NCBI GenBank assembly: GCA_034440635.1
Contig: JAOTON010000768.1
Span: forward strand, 962,501 to 1,026,500
Length of the DNA: 64,000 nucleotides
Source of the DNA: Lepas anatifera
Taxonomy: Eukaryota > Arthropoda > Thecostraca > Lepadidae
Direction of reading: 5' to 3'
Shown: positions 32,766-64,000 of the stretch, one piece after another
Numbering within the stretch: position 1 is the first letter of the stretch
Layout of the letters: the number at the start of each line of letters is the position of its first letter
The notes under the pieces: model-generated
Seen by the model: the letters and a program-made list of their open reading frames with translations, nothing else
What the model was told of the DNA's origin: nothing
The model's database searches: none
Made by a program: the position numbers and the translations under genes

Positions 32766-33380
32766 GGCCACCTTTACTGGCAGGGGGTACCCATCCCCTT
32801 ACGATCTCAGCATACATGCTTGGAAGGATACACGGAAATCAGTGTTCCATTGCTTGCCTCGATTTCTACCCAAAATGCTTCAACAAAAAGTACTCAAATT
32901 AGCTACTGAGTTCAGAAAAACGCTTCAATAAAGCAGTCACGAGAAAAGGAACATTAAAGATTCACAAGTTCGTACCGGTTAATTCGAAGACCGTTATTGT
33001 CCATAAGCTCTCGAATGATGAGGGACAGAAGGTTCGAGTTTCAAATTGAATCGGTGAAGATCAATGGCACCATGTGATGGAGTCGTTCTTCCGATCCGTG
33101 GATCAGACCTTAAATAAAGCATCATGTCTTAATCTTATATGTTCGAAAAGCATTTGTTGGCGTGGACGCTATGTGACCTTTTGTTTGTGATGTGTGCTTT
33201 CTGATATAAATTGAACTGGGATACATGCAACTTTTCAGGGTATGGGTAGAAAAAGAAAACTATCTAAAACAAGCCTAGGACAACAGTAATAATCGGCTTC
33301 TGACGCATAATCCTCCCACTACATTTTCCACCAAATGCACCAGTGTCGGAATTGTTCCGAATGTTCCAGTAATACGTTCA
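32766..33380. other. Unassigned sequence
   Basis: A 74-codon plus frame (32707-32931) spans the relic end and has no recognisable domain. Nothing else is seen. Confidence 0.35.
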
Positions 33381-34472
33381 TTTCTTCAGTCAATTATTAT
33401 GTTAGCAATAGTAGCCCCCGCACCACATCTAGTTCATTCGCAATGTCACCGAAGCGCAGTCTTGCTCAGTTCTCCCCTCCCCGTTACCCCACTTCCAACC
33501 GGACGCGTCTATGCGGCGTGCCGACTGCAGGCTGAGTGGCCGGCGACGTTGTTGGGCTTGGTCTGCGGTGCTCGTTACTGATTTTGCTCTGTAGTCTCCA
33601 TTCTTTTTATTGGCGTTATATGTAGTTTAAACAATGCTCTTTCACTAAAGGTGTTTTGAAGTCAATAAATACATAGGAAATATGTATGTTTATCTTTGCA
33701 AAAATTTGGAATTAGATTTTATACATATTTGTGTCAATTAATATAATTAAACTTACATATTTGTATTGCTCAGATTTTTGTAATTATTTTCATGTAACCT
33801 CTTGAAGGAACACCTTTACTTTAAATGGCTAAAAACTCAAGCGAAAAGTCCGATGCACGTGTCTGATGCTGGATTGCCCGAGGCTATAACTCCGAAACGA
33901 TTATCCGGACGTGACTAAAAATACCGCAGTCGTCTTCAGCGCCACTGAGAACCCTAGGCCCAAATTTTCATGAAAATCTGAGACATAAGGGTGTTATTTT
34001 AACCCATCGATTTGTCGATTTGTCATGGAATGCCCCATCTGAGATGTGGGGTGTTATCGCTTGGCCGATTTGTGGTGGAGTGCCCCAGGTGTCAATGACA
34101 CAAATAATGCAAGCCTTGTTCTTTAGTAAATAATTGAGAAAAAACGTCCTGGATCACTCTATAATTCAAAACGGTTTGTTTGCAGGGCTCGATCGGTTTT
34201 TATGTTCTGCCTTGAAAGCCAAATTTCCATGATCTGCTGCAGGAGGGCATTAAAATCTATAAGGCGGCCGAAGCTTCCAATCACCTCAACGTGGTGATTG
34301 TAAACCAATGAATTCTCAGACACGCGACAAGACGGGCACAGAGTGAAAAACTATACCATTTCACAAATAATAACATTGATCGTTCCTGTTTTCACATTAT
34401 TCAAAGGCATCTATCCCAGAGTCCATCACAAACCGGGTTCAGGATTAGACATATATAATTTGTGAAACTCGA

Positions 34473-34958
34473 ATGGAAAACAAAATGTTATGGAATTTCA
34501 ACCGAAACAATTGTATTTCGGCCATGCAATCGAAACAATACACCGGCAACTGTTCCAGATCTCATTTGTGTTCAACACAACTAGGTTTGTGCGAAAACAT
34601 GCATTGCATAAGACAAAGGTATTATATGCAAAAGCCCGTATCATTCCACCCATTGGGCAATATGGTTTTTGCCGCATTCTACACGAAATTTTACTATGCA
34701 CGGAATAAGCAAGGAGCGCAGTGTTTTAGAGTAAACGAACAGAAATGTTCAGAGAAGTTTCAGGCAAAATTTCATCACCGTCACAAAAAGCAAGTGAGAT
34801 GCAGAGCCTCAAACACAACTATGGCCGTCTTGCCATCCTATCCCTTAATCCAGTATCTTAAAACATATTTGAACGGTGACAATGTATTCAATACTTCAGA
34901 AGCGAAACGACAAAACGCAGGAGCCACAAACCGATACTGGGCCAATGTTACACAATGA
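34473..34958 (+). other. Unidentified 161-codon open frame
   Basis: The frame opens at ATG 34473 and ends at TGA 34956-34958. The translation is rich in Cys, Asn, Gln and His with no signal peptide, repeats or domain I know. No splice or promoter signal supports expression. In AT-balanced DNA a frame of this length can arise by chance, so I report it only as an open frame. Confidence 0.2.
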
Positions 34959-35849
34959 GCACCAACACAACAGGCCTGCGGCGCGTGCCGCCGTGAAGCG
35001 ATGACGTCACAGCGCAGGTTTGTGATGACGTGAGATGGATGACTAAGTGCGGTGGCAGCGTGCTCACGATGCCTCCATGGCCGGACCGTCGCCCTCGCCT
35101 GTCACGTACAGCCACAGGTCAGCGGGGTCACGGCGCCAGCCCCGGCCCGCGGCGGCCGCCGCTCACAACCAGCCAGCCATCTCAGACTGGCTGGGCGCAC
35201 ATCTTCTTGTTCTAAGTGGGGAGCAGATTCTTTATTTGACTTGCCGCAAAACTACTTTTGATATTATATAAACGTCATTATCCCATTCTGTGCCTCGACT
35301 CATTCTGCCAGTGGGGTTATTACGTCACTTGGAAACGTAGCAGTTATTACAGACAATCGAGAAGGGAAGCGAGTGAAAAATCGGGCTTTAAAGTCAGTGG
35401 TGACTGAAAGAGGGGTGATCTTCCCTTGGTGTCGACCTCGGGAGCCTGACGGCGCTCCGGCTGCTATGAGTGCGTACCCCGACTGCACGTGCACGTGCTC
35501 CTGGATTCAGGGTTGCCAGCGCCCCATTTCTGACAGTGCAACCGACGTGCCCAGCAGGGACTGGGAGGGCGTGGATTTCGAGCCATAACTGGGTGCCTAT
35601 ACCGTACCCAGATTTCGACCTGTCTGGTGCATTACCACGACACGTCACAAACCATGGGAGCACACAAAAAGCATAGCCCGCGCTAGGGGCTCTGAAATCA
35701 GCCGATCTCGTACAAAACAGCCACTCGGTGTGAGGCACCGGCGCTGAGGCACGCTGAGCGCCGTTTATCTGCCAAATAAAACATGTCCACCTGACCAACA
35801 CGGCCCACCCTTCGTGATTATGACAGACCAATATTGCCGACGTCAATCC
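34959..35849. other. GC-rich intergenic segment
   Basis: ATGACGTCACAG at 35001 and GATGACGTGAGA near 35022 are two CRE-like sites within 40 bp, in locally GC- and CpG-rich DNA (34980-35200). This could be a promoter-like CpG region, but no linked gene is visible. A 150-codon minus frame at 35394-35846 has no recognisable domain. Confidence 0.3.
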
Positions 35850-56930
<21,081 letters not shown>

Positions 56931-57029
56931 GTACCCATTCTGAAGGGATTCCAACATGCTCCAGAAATGAAACATTAAGGTGTGCGAGCACCTATGGAAA
57001 CGACAAAACGCTAAGAAAACCATGGATGC

Positions 57030-57160
57030 CCTCGAAAAGCTACAATGCACGGAACAGTAACGGAATAATTAGCTCTACTGCTGCCCATGGCGGTATGCAT
57101 CGGGCAAGCTTCCTCCTGAAGTTGGCAAATACGGGCATCCCTCCGAACATAATGATCTGG
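57030..57160 (+). pseudogene. LINE reverse transcriptase scrap
   Basis: GGMHRASFLLKLANTGIPPN followed by IMIW matches the RT block of LINE 3 (VHRASLLLKITDLGIPPWMM). It is cut off by the GA microsatellite that follows. Orientation is the same as LINE 3. Confidence 0.65.
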
Positions 57161-57163
57161 ATC

Positions 57164-57316
57164 TAGAGATAGAGAGATAGAGAGATAGAGATAGAGAGAG
57201 AGAGAGATGAGAGAGAGAGAGATGAGAGAGAGAGATAGAGAGAGAGATATAGAGAGAGATATGCGAGATATGAGAGATAGAGAGATGAGAGATAGAGATA
57301 GAGAGATAGAGAGATA

Positions 57317-57348
<32 letters not shown>

Positions 57349-57349
57349 C
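57164..57349. repeat. GA/GATA microsatellite
   Basis: AGAGATAG and AGAGAG repeats run for about 185 bp. Minus-strand frames here read only Ser/Leu/Ile/Tyr. Confidence 0.95.
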
Positions 57350-58081
57350 TCCTTGTAGCTTAACCCGAAAATTCAATGAAATGGCAGGGGTAAGTCCTAC
57401 GCCAGCTGGAAGATCAGAAGGCATGGAGCGATACGGCTGAATTACCGCCAGCTGAAGCAGTGTTAGTGGATCTCCACTGCAAACCACCGACGCACCCAGG
57501 CCAGCACCGTGGGAAAGAGCGGCGTTCATACTGGTTACCACCGATGCGGACGCGAACGACAAACGCAGGAGAACAGAAGCAGGCACGCCAGAAAACCAGC
57601 ACTCCAATGGCACATCAGCCAACTACCTGCAGCCTGGTCCACCAACTGTTCATATGGGTCCACAACATGGGGCCTGGGGAAGGGGCGTCACGTGGGAAGA
57701 TATCGGGGAGGCGCTAACGCCTGCCCCATCCTTTTGGATCTGCACCGTCTACCCGGTGCCACTGCTGAAGCTTCGGGATGCACTATGGAGGACATCACGC
57801 CTAGCAATCTCTAATTTACGAAACATACTACAATAGGTGAGAACCGAAGGGACGCGTACCCCCCCTTGTGGGTCTCGGGCCACAGCACCAGGTTCCCGGA
57901 TGAAGGAGTTGACGCTGCTCCCAGTGAGGAGGGATATGCACACGGGCATTTGAAGAGTGACTCAACCCAAATTAATAGCAGTCCGATCTCAATCAACACT
58001 GACACGACCCCAATAAATATGGACACAGGCAAGACACTCAATAGAATACGGAGGGCACAATATACCATACACCATAAAATA
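57350..58081. other. Unassigned, maybe LINE remains
   Basis: Several overlapping frames (57460-57814) show no clear domain. GTCACGTGGGAAGATATCGG and flanking composition resemble the GC-rich LINEs. I cannot support a gene. Confidence 0.3.
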
Positions 58082-58846
58082 CATTAAAGGGAAAATACAA
58101 TAAAAGACATTACGCGAAATAAGTACTATTGTAGTTTCTTGCCATTTGAAAAATTCTGATTACGAAACTGTCAACTGTTTTTGTTTCTTCGGCAAAAATT
58201 TTGGGAGGCCACTCACTTATTATCAAAATAGGTTAACAGTTCCGATAAAATGCTGAAACCTTCACCCATCACTTACTTTTCGAAAACTATTTAAAGTTAA
58301 AAAGTAATGTTTTTTTGTAATAAAAACGTATGTTCTCCTGTATTTGTATTTGAAGTAATTTTAGAAAGCCTTTAAAAACATACAAAATGAATTAGTTTGC
58401 CCTACAAACGGAAAAAACATAATTACTCCAGTCTTCAGCCGTTTCGTATTTCGGGTCTTGAGTCGTTTTCTGCTTCCGCCACAGAATGACGAAACTTTTA
58501 GCGTCAGAAAGGTCACGTGACTCCCTATGAGGTGGCTGTACGTTCTGATTGGTCAATTGTGACTTCTTAAAAGTCCTGTATTTTTGTTTTAATATTATTT
58601 TTGGCTGTAGCTTTTTCAAAATAACTTTTTATTTAATAGTTTTAAACTTTCGAGCACTGCTTAGGAAAAATGGGACCGGTTTTTTAGAGAATTTGATCGT
58701 CTAGTCGTCTACAAATGTTGACTTTAAGAGCAATTTTAAGGCATTTGCAGGCCAAATTCGCAAAAATGAGAACAGGACTTCTGAAACAACTTTTTGTGAC
58801 CTTTTTATCTAGCCAATAAAATTTTTTCGCGTATCTCCCTTTAAGT
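58082..58846 (+). mobile_element. TTAAAGGGA-terminus MITE (family E), full copy
   Basis: Left TTAAAGGGAAAATACAATAA and the inverted right end (reverse complement CTTAAAGGGAGATACGCG) share TTAAAGGGARA-TAC. From 58382 it aligns with 9000-9648. No coding capacity. The terminus TTAAAGGGA is shared with family D, so both may belong to one superfamily. Confidence 0.65.
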
Positions 58847-59285
58847 GCGGACAGGCCCGCACTATCTACTTATATACACCCCATCCGGGACATCGAAGGG
58901 GAAGCGGAAGGTCAAAAAGCTCAGTTTGAAAATCTTTAAAATTACCCAAAACACGGCACACACATGGTTAAAGGGCCAACAATTTTAAATGGGGAAGCTG
59001 ATGACATAGAATTCACAAAGCACTTCATAAGGAGACATGATTATTCACATACAGAAACAAGTCTGACTTAACATATTCTATATGTTAACATATGTGTCTC
59101 TCCTCATGATAAAATCTATAATTTTGTTATAGATTTCCTTGAACAAGATCACTTACTTACCGCAGCCATGTCAGGTGGCACAACAATAGTGACTGAAACT
59201 GGCTACGCAACTGGAAGAAAGCGTGATAGCTTCAAAACAGAATCTTGACCGATACTTTTCACGCTCTGAAAAAAAGTATTTCACG

Positions 59286-59400
59286 TTAAAGGGAATATGA
59301 CACATTTATAACGGGATTTGCACCGAGATAGCCATGTGATAGGCCATGCCCAGAAACCGCTTGATCGATATTTCATTTGTGCATGAACTTCCTGATTTCG
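59286..59400 (+). mobile_element. Family D terminal fragment
   Basis: GTTAAAGGGAATATGACACA followed by GCACCGAGATAGCCATGTGA parallels the family D left end. The rest is missing; a SINE follows at 59436. Confidence 0.55.
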
Positions 59401-59435
59401 GAAAAATACGTTAAAATTGCATCCCCTACCAACCT

Positions 59436-59635
59436 TTTTGGGGCTTTACTACAAGCCAACTAACTGCCGGGGTTATATGGCACAGCCAACTTTTTCCCTG
59501 CTGGAAGGGTTTCTCGGGAGCCAGATTGCTCGTTCTGCAGTGTATCCACCGGGACTTGAACTCGGATCGGTAGCTTGGAAAGCGAGCGTGCAAACCATAA
59601 CAGCACCGTGTCCTCCAAATCCAGCAACCGGGTGA
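59436..59635 (-). mobile_element. tRNA-derived SINE, family 1, copy d
   Basis: On the minus strand the head GGAGGACACGGTGCTGTTAT leads to a B box GAGTTCAAGTCCC, then CGAGAAACCCTTCCAGCAGG, TTGGCTGTGCCATATAACCC and a degraded end (GTTAGTTGGCTTGTAGTAAA). Same family as copies a-c. Confidence 0.75.
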
Positions 59636-59879
59636 GAGTTTAAGGAATTTGTTGTGCGCTTAAGCAGATCGTCAGTTTCGGTGACTTCTGTAGTTGTTAT
59701 TTGAGTTTAAGGGCGCGCCAACCAGTGTGGTCATATAGCGCCCATTTCGGTTTCGGCTACGTTCATAGTCAATTGGGTATCAGTAAAGGTAGGTTAAACT
59801 TGCTTATCTAATGATCTAGGTGAGATACAAAGGCCAACAGTCTTGCGTTAAAAAAGAGGTCACGAACTTTGTCTACTGC

Positions 59880-60820
59880 TTAACCAGGGTCATACATGAG
59901 GGTAAAACCAATGACTTTAAGAAATGACATAACGCGCACAACCATGTCTGAATCTCTGCCAATCAGATCAGTCAGCGTGAACGCTCGCTGCCGATCCCCA
60001 AACTGCTCCTTTCTTTCCCTTGCGTATCTGGGACATGAGACCAACACATGTTTCACGGAGAGAGGGAGCCGCAGCGACGGCAAAGTGGTCGCGCGTCCCC
60101 GCACAACAAATATCGATGGGTGGCAAGTGTGTGACCGGTACGAAGCCGGCAGAGGGCAACCTCTTCACGCCGGCACTGCCTTGAGGACGTAGGCCACTCA
60201 TCAATTTCATGCTTTACTGCGAGCAGCTTTTTGTTTGTGTTGGCGCTCCCGTGGCGCTGCCACTCTTTGAGGAGGTGACGCAGAATGTATGGAAATGTGT
60301 CAGTCGCAGGAATCGGCACCCGTCGCGTGCATGGCCTGAGCGAGGCCCGCTTTGCTGCTGAATCTGCTGCCTCGTTGCCTGCTAATCCAACAAGGGCTGG
60401 CACCCAGCAGAGTGTAATCTGCTTCCCTGCCTGTGCTAGGCCAGTGGTGCGTCGCAATATCTTTTTGATAACATCGTTATCGGAGTTAAAATTGTTAATA
60501 GCCTGAATACTGCTCAGTGAGTCTGTGAAAACAACATACTTTCTTACTTCACATGTCTCCACAAACCACAGCGCTTTCTCTATAGCAAGAAGTTCTGAGG
60601 TAAAAACGGATGCGAGTGATGGTAGCGTGAACGCGCGCGTTGTTGTCCCGATGATAAACGCGCAGCCCACTCCACTTTCCGTTTTAGAACCATCTGTGTA
60701 GATAGCTACATGTTCGGAGTAGGATGAAATATGTTCTAATGCTAGTTGGCTTGTTTCTAATGGAGATTTCTGAGCCTTGGGTGTTTGGGCCAGGGAGGTG
60801 TCTGACGTTGGTACAGCCAA
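59880..60820 (-). pseudogene. LINE 2 RNase H and C-terminus
   Basis: A 255-codon frame has AIYTDGSKTESGVGCAF, SELLAIEKALW, VVFTDSLSSIQAI and CWVPALVGLAGNEAADSAAK, all four RNase H blocks. In the last block the usual His of WVP-HVG is Leu. A Cys/His region follows (LCGDARPLCRRCG), then a frameshift near 60065, and the final SVKHVLVSCPRYAREREKEQ-like stretch to the stop at 59880. Confidence 0.85.
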
Positions 60821-61499
60821 ATCCCACGGGGGAATCTCAGAGAGCTAACTGCGGACTATGCCACGCCGCTGGATTCCACTCTCGTCTGCAAATTTATGGA
60901 CACGAACAGCGAGTGGCAGGTTTCTTTGCGCTCCATAAAACATATGTCTAATGTGGCGTGAAAAAAACAGCACAGTGCGTTGGGTGGCCAGGGACCTGGG
61001 CCAGCTTGTGGGCATACCGTTGTCCCAATAGACGACGCCGAAGTGCCAGTGGCGGTTCATTAGCCTCGACAAGCAGGCTAGTCGTCGGGGTTGTGCGAAA
61101 AGCTCCCGTGGCGATACGAATCGCACTATGATGGACAACGTCCAGGCATCTTTTAGCCGATGTGCTTGCAGAATCATACACAAAGCATGCATAGTCCATC
61201 TTTGATCTGATCAAAGATCGATAAAGACTAAGCAAGGTCTTTCTGTCAGCTCCGTATGATGTACGGGACACGCATTTTAAACAATTCAACGTTTTAGAAC
61301 ATTTGTCACTCAGGCTTTGCAGATCTGGTTTGTATGTTAATCGATTGTCAAATGTGACTCCTAAAAACTTTGTTGCGGGCTGAAAGGCAATGGGATTCCC
61401 TCGCAACGTCACCACTGGGTCTGGGCAGTGACGGCGTCTCCTGCAGAAATGGATGCCCTCTGTTTTCTCAGATGAGAATTCGAGACCGTTCTGAGAGCT

Positions 61500-62330
61500 C
61501 TATCGCTCGAAACAGTTGACCGCTAACTGGAGCTGCCTCGAAAGCGAAGGCGTCGTTGAGGAAGTCGTCCAAATTCCCAAATCATCGACAAATAAGAAGC
61601 TTTTGATGGAGGGCGGTAGCTCATCAGTGGCATCGTTCATTGCCAGGGCGAAAATGCCTACACTCATCACGCTTCCCTGCGGAATTCCCTCCTCCTGGTA
61701 GAAGACATTCGAGTAAGAACTGCCAACCCGTACGCGGAATGTTCTGTCAGTTAAGAAGTTCCGGATAAAAAAGCCCATCTGGCCACGTAGACCGCATTGA
61801 AACGCCTTTAAAAGAACACCATGACGCCAGACTGTGTCATACGCCGCGACTACGTCAAAAAGATTGCCCCGACGTGTCGTCGCTCTTTAAACGCGCACCT
61901 AATTTCAGTGTCTAGAGAGGTAAGGTGGTCGACCGTACTTCTGCCCTTGCGGAAACCACACTGGTTGTTGTTAAAGATTCCCCGACTCTCCAGGAACCAT
62001 GTAAATCGGACGTTGACCATCTTCTCGAGTAGCTTACAGAAGCATGATGTAAGGGAGATTGGCCTGTAGTGAAGTGGGTCCGAGCCGGTTTTACCCGCTT
62101 TCAGAATGGGGACAATGATAGCTTCCCGCCAAGCGGAAGCAAAATGACCAGCCTCCCATGTTGAATTGAGGGTATCCAGTAATGCATCGAGCGCAGTCTG
62201 GGGAAGTATCTTAAACATGTCGTTATGGATAAGATCTTGACCCTCAGCTACGCTACGGAGGGAGGTAATCGCTCTGACAAGTTCTGTCATCGTGAACGGT
62301 TTATTATATGGGAGGTCTTCAAGGGTGCTG
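61500..62330 (-). pseudogene. LINE 2 reverse transcriptase
   Basis: The 466-codon frame carries IIVPILKAGKTGSDPLHYRP, ISLTSCFCKLLEKMV and NQCGFRKGRSTVDHLTSL. A one-base frameshift near 61850, in the block holding the first catalytic aspartate, ends it. The next frame gives EEGIPQGSVMSVGIFALAMN and FLFVDDLGIW, where the YADD box reads FVDD. Confidence 0.88.
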
Positions 62331-62879
62331 AAGTTCACCTGCCTCTTTTCGGCTGATGATTTGTACCGCATAAACTCCTGATCGTCCCTAGCAGATCTGC
62401 ATCGCCTGGCATAGGGATTACCAAATGTATTTCCTACTTCCAAGGGGTCCATTATCTCTCTTCCACCCGTGTTCAGCACAGGGAGTGGTGTGGATGTCGA
62501 GGTTCCCGCAATGCGTTTGATTTGGGCAAACACCTGGGAGAGAGGAGTGCACCGGTTCAGCTTTCCCACGTAGTCCCTCCACGCCTTTCGCTTAGCTAGG
62601 CGAAAGGTGCGACGGCAGGCAGCTCGAGTTTGTCTATAAGAAAGGAGGTTGGCCTGTGTTGAGTTGTGTTTAAATTTTTGATACGCCCAACGGCGAGAGC
62701 GAATAGCAGTCCGGCACTCCTCCGTCCACCAGGGGACTGGTGGTCGGTGTGGTTTCCCAGATGTTAGTGGAGTGCATTCGTATGCGGCATCCCAAAGCAC
62801 GGCAGAAAACTGCTCTACTGATAGCGGGGCACTGGCTGAAATGTTTGTGAAGTATTGTTCAAGATAAGCCCGAAAACTT

Positions 62880-63590
62880 TGTGTGTCTGCTTTCCTAAAA
62901 TTCCACCGCCGCCTTCTAGCGCCAAGAGTAGCACCACCGTTATATCCTAAAAATATGGTGAAATGGTCGCTACCCATCGGATCTCTGCTTACGGACCAGT
63001 CACACAGAGTGGGTAGCTCTGGGCTGCTAAAGCTGAGGTCTAGGACAGATTCGCGGCCAGATGGTAGAGTAAAGTGAGTCGGGGCGCCCGTGTTTAGAAT
63101 ACACAGGTTTTCCTGGTTCATAACTCGCTGCAACTGACTGCCCCGCGTGTTTGAAGCCTCGCACCCCCATAACGTATTATGAGCATTAAAATCTCCCAAG
63201 AGGAGGAATGGTGGTGGAAGTTCGGATATAAGCAGGCCTAATTCTCTCATCGGAAAATCTATTCCGGGTGGAAGATAGGTCGAACAGACAGTGATGTCTC
63301 GTTGGCAAGCTTAACCCTTGCTGCAACAGCCTGTAGTGTCGTTGCAAGGGAGACCTGCTTAAATGGGATATCGTGACTTACTGCGATAAGTACGCCACCA
63401 TGTGCTACCTAGGTGTGCAGTATGTCTTTCCGGAGTATTGAATACCCTTTCAAGAAGAAGGGGCCTCCGGTGATAGTTTGGTCTCCTGGAGACATATTGT
63501 CACAGGACTCTTAGACTGAATGGCAGTCTGGAGGTATTCAATGCTGGTCCGAATTCCTCGACAGTTCCACTGTAAAACTGTGCTCATTGG
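62880..63590 (-). pseudogene. LINE 2 endonuclease domain
   Basis: From ATG near 63587 the frame reads VLQWNCRGIRTSIEYL and ICLQETKLSPEA, the catalytic Asn and Glu blocks, then stops. The next open frame (466 codons, 63250-61850) resumes with FLLLGDFNAHNTLWG and DPMGSDHFTIFLG. The frame break near 63450-63260 makes the domain non-functional as it stands. Confidence 0.85.
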
Positions 63591-63618
63591 GGATGGGCTA
63601 CAGAGAGCAGGTCATGGA

Positions 63619-63972
63619 TTAAAAGAAGTCGGCCGCACGCCTTCCACCGCTTGCGTCGCCGCCTACACTTGAGTGTACCTGTCCTGTTGGCAACGCTGGA
63701 CTGCTGCCGGCAGAGCGGCTGTAGCCCGCCCTCGGTTCCGACAGGAGTCTGCGCCTTCTGTGTGGGCTTTCCATACTGCTCGACGAAGGTGAGGCAGAGA
63801 GCTCACGTTTGTCCGACCGAGATCTATCTGGAGTACACGGGGGTGGTTGCAGCTGTGAGCTGGGCGGCCGTGGCCTGGCTAGAGCCACTAGGCCATGTGA
63901 TGGTCGTTGGTTCTCTCGCAGTGGGCGAGGGGGAAGAGGCGGTGGTCCCATGCCCGTCCTTGGGGCTTGCAC
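63619..63972 (-). pseudogene. LINE 2 ORF1, C-terminal part
   Basis: A 117-codon frame rich in Pro, Arg and Ser (MGPPPLPPRPL ... SPHRRRRLLSEPRAG), ending in TAA just upstream of the endonuclease start. It likely continues beyond the window edge. Low complexity prevents a domain call, but its position fits ORF1 of a two-ORF LINE. Confidence 0.5.
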
Positions 63973-64000
63973 CCGCCTGTGGTGAGAGGGCGCTGGTAGC

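Larger units (their letters stand above)
31206..34089. mobile_element. Candidate 2.9-kb TIR-bounded segment
   Basis: CTGGGGCATTCCACGACAAA at 31206 is matched by an inverted copy ending near 34089 (reverse complement CTGGGGCACTCCACCACAAA), and both continue into TCG...CGATAACACCC. A second, inner inverted phrase (GGGGCATTCCATGACAAATC) lies at 34022-34041 on the minus strand. No target duplication or transposase was found. Another fragment of the terminus (GCATTCGATGACAAATCGAC) is at 47172. The size and unity of the element are uncertain. Confidence 0.45.
59695..64000 (-). mobile_element. LINE 2, best preserved retrotransposon
   Basis: A minus-strand non-LTR element that continues past the window end. 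Order: ORF1 C-terminus (63972-63619), endonuclease (63590-62930), RT (62330-61500), thumb (61415-60900), RNase H (60820-60330), C-terminal Cys/His region, stop TAA at 59880-59882, then a 3' UTR of about 180 bp ending near CTTAAACTCAAATA (59700). Only a handful of frameshifts break ORF2. The layout fits I/Nimb/Jockey-like clades with RNase H; the exact clade is not settled here. Confidence 0.88.

Noticed and set aside
35394..35846. 150-codon minus frame as the missing RUVBL2 end
   Set aside because: No family similarity, and far longer than the few residues expected after exon 8.

Overview
The window looks like a repeat-rich invertebrate nuclear genome, most likely arthropod and possibly crustacean. 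Spliced exons, tRNA-derived SINEs, APE-type non-LTR retrotransposons, hAT-like elements and TTAA-flanked MITEs all point to an animal. The lineage is an inference; nothing in the sequence fixes the species.

The only host gene I can support is RUVBL2 (Reptin, an AAA+ ATPase). It lies on the minus strand from 56412 down to at least 36088. Eight exons join in frame with correct phases and give 454 codons that match family landmarks, including a Walker A split by intron 1 and a Walker B split by intron 5. Intron 6 has a GC-AG boundary. A short 3'-terminal exon may be missing from my model. The 20-kb gene is almost all intron. Its introns hold minisatellites that sit next to several splice sites, a 2.8-kb array of a 68-bp unit, an antisense decayed LINE, a complete 841-bp TTAA MITE, and a 3.6-kb element with 30-bp terminal inverted repeats.

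Layout. 1-2.5 kb: mostly unassigned, with one hAT-like MITE. 2.5-6.4 kb: decayed LINE on the minus strand (endonuclease, RT, RNase H, CAA-repeat tail). 7-26 kb: mosaic of MITEs, SINEs and minisatellites, with one decayed transposase-like pseudogene. 26.2-30.6 kb: a hAT-like element with 8-bp target duplications, filled with GC-rich minisatellites and keeping a transposase-like N-terminal exon. 31.2-34.1 kb: a looser TIR-bounded segment. 36-56.4 kb: RUVBL2. 56.4-58.8 kb: minisatellite, LINE scrap, GA microsatellite and MITE. 59.7-64 kb: the best preserved LINE, minus strand, running off the window end.

The most notable system is a family of TTAA-flanked MITEs of about 841 bp. They have 18-bp inverted termini and carry clusters and palindromes of AGGTCA/TGACCT, the nuclear-receptor half-site. 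Two full copies lie in opposite orientations, one of them 268 bp upstream of RUVBL2 exon 3. Partial copies and a related 1.2-kb family are scattered through the window. Whether they recruit nuclear receptors is untested inference.
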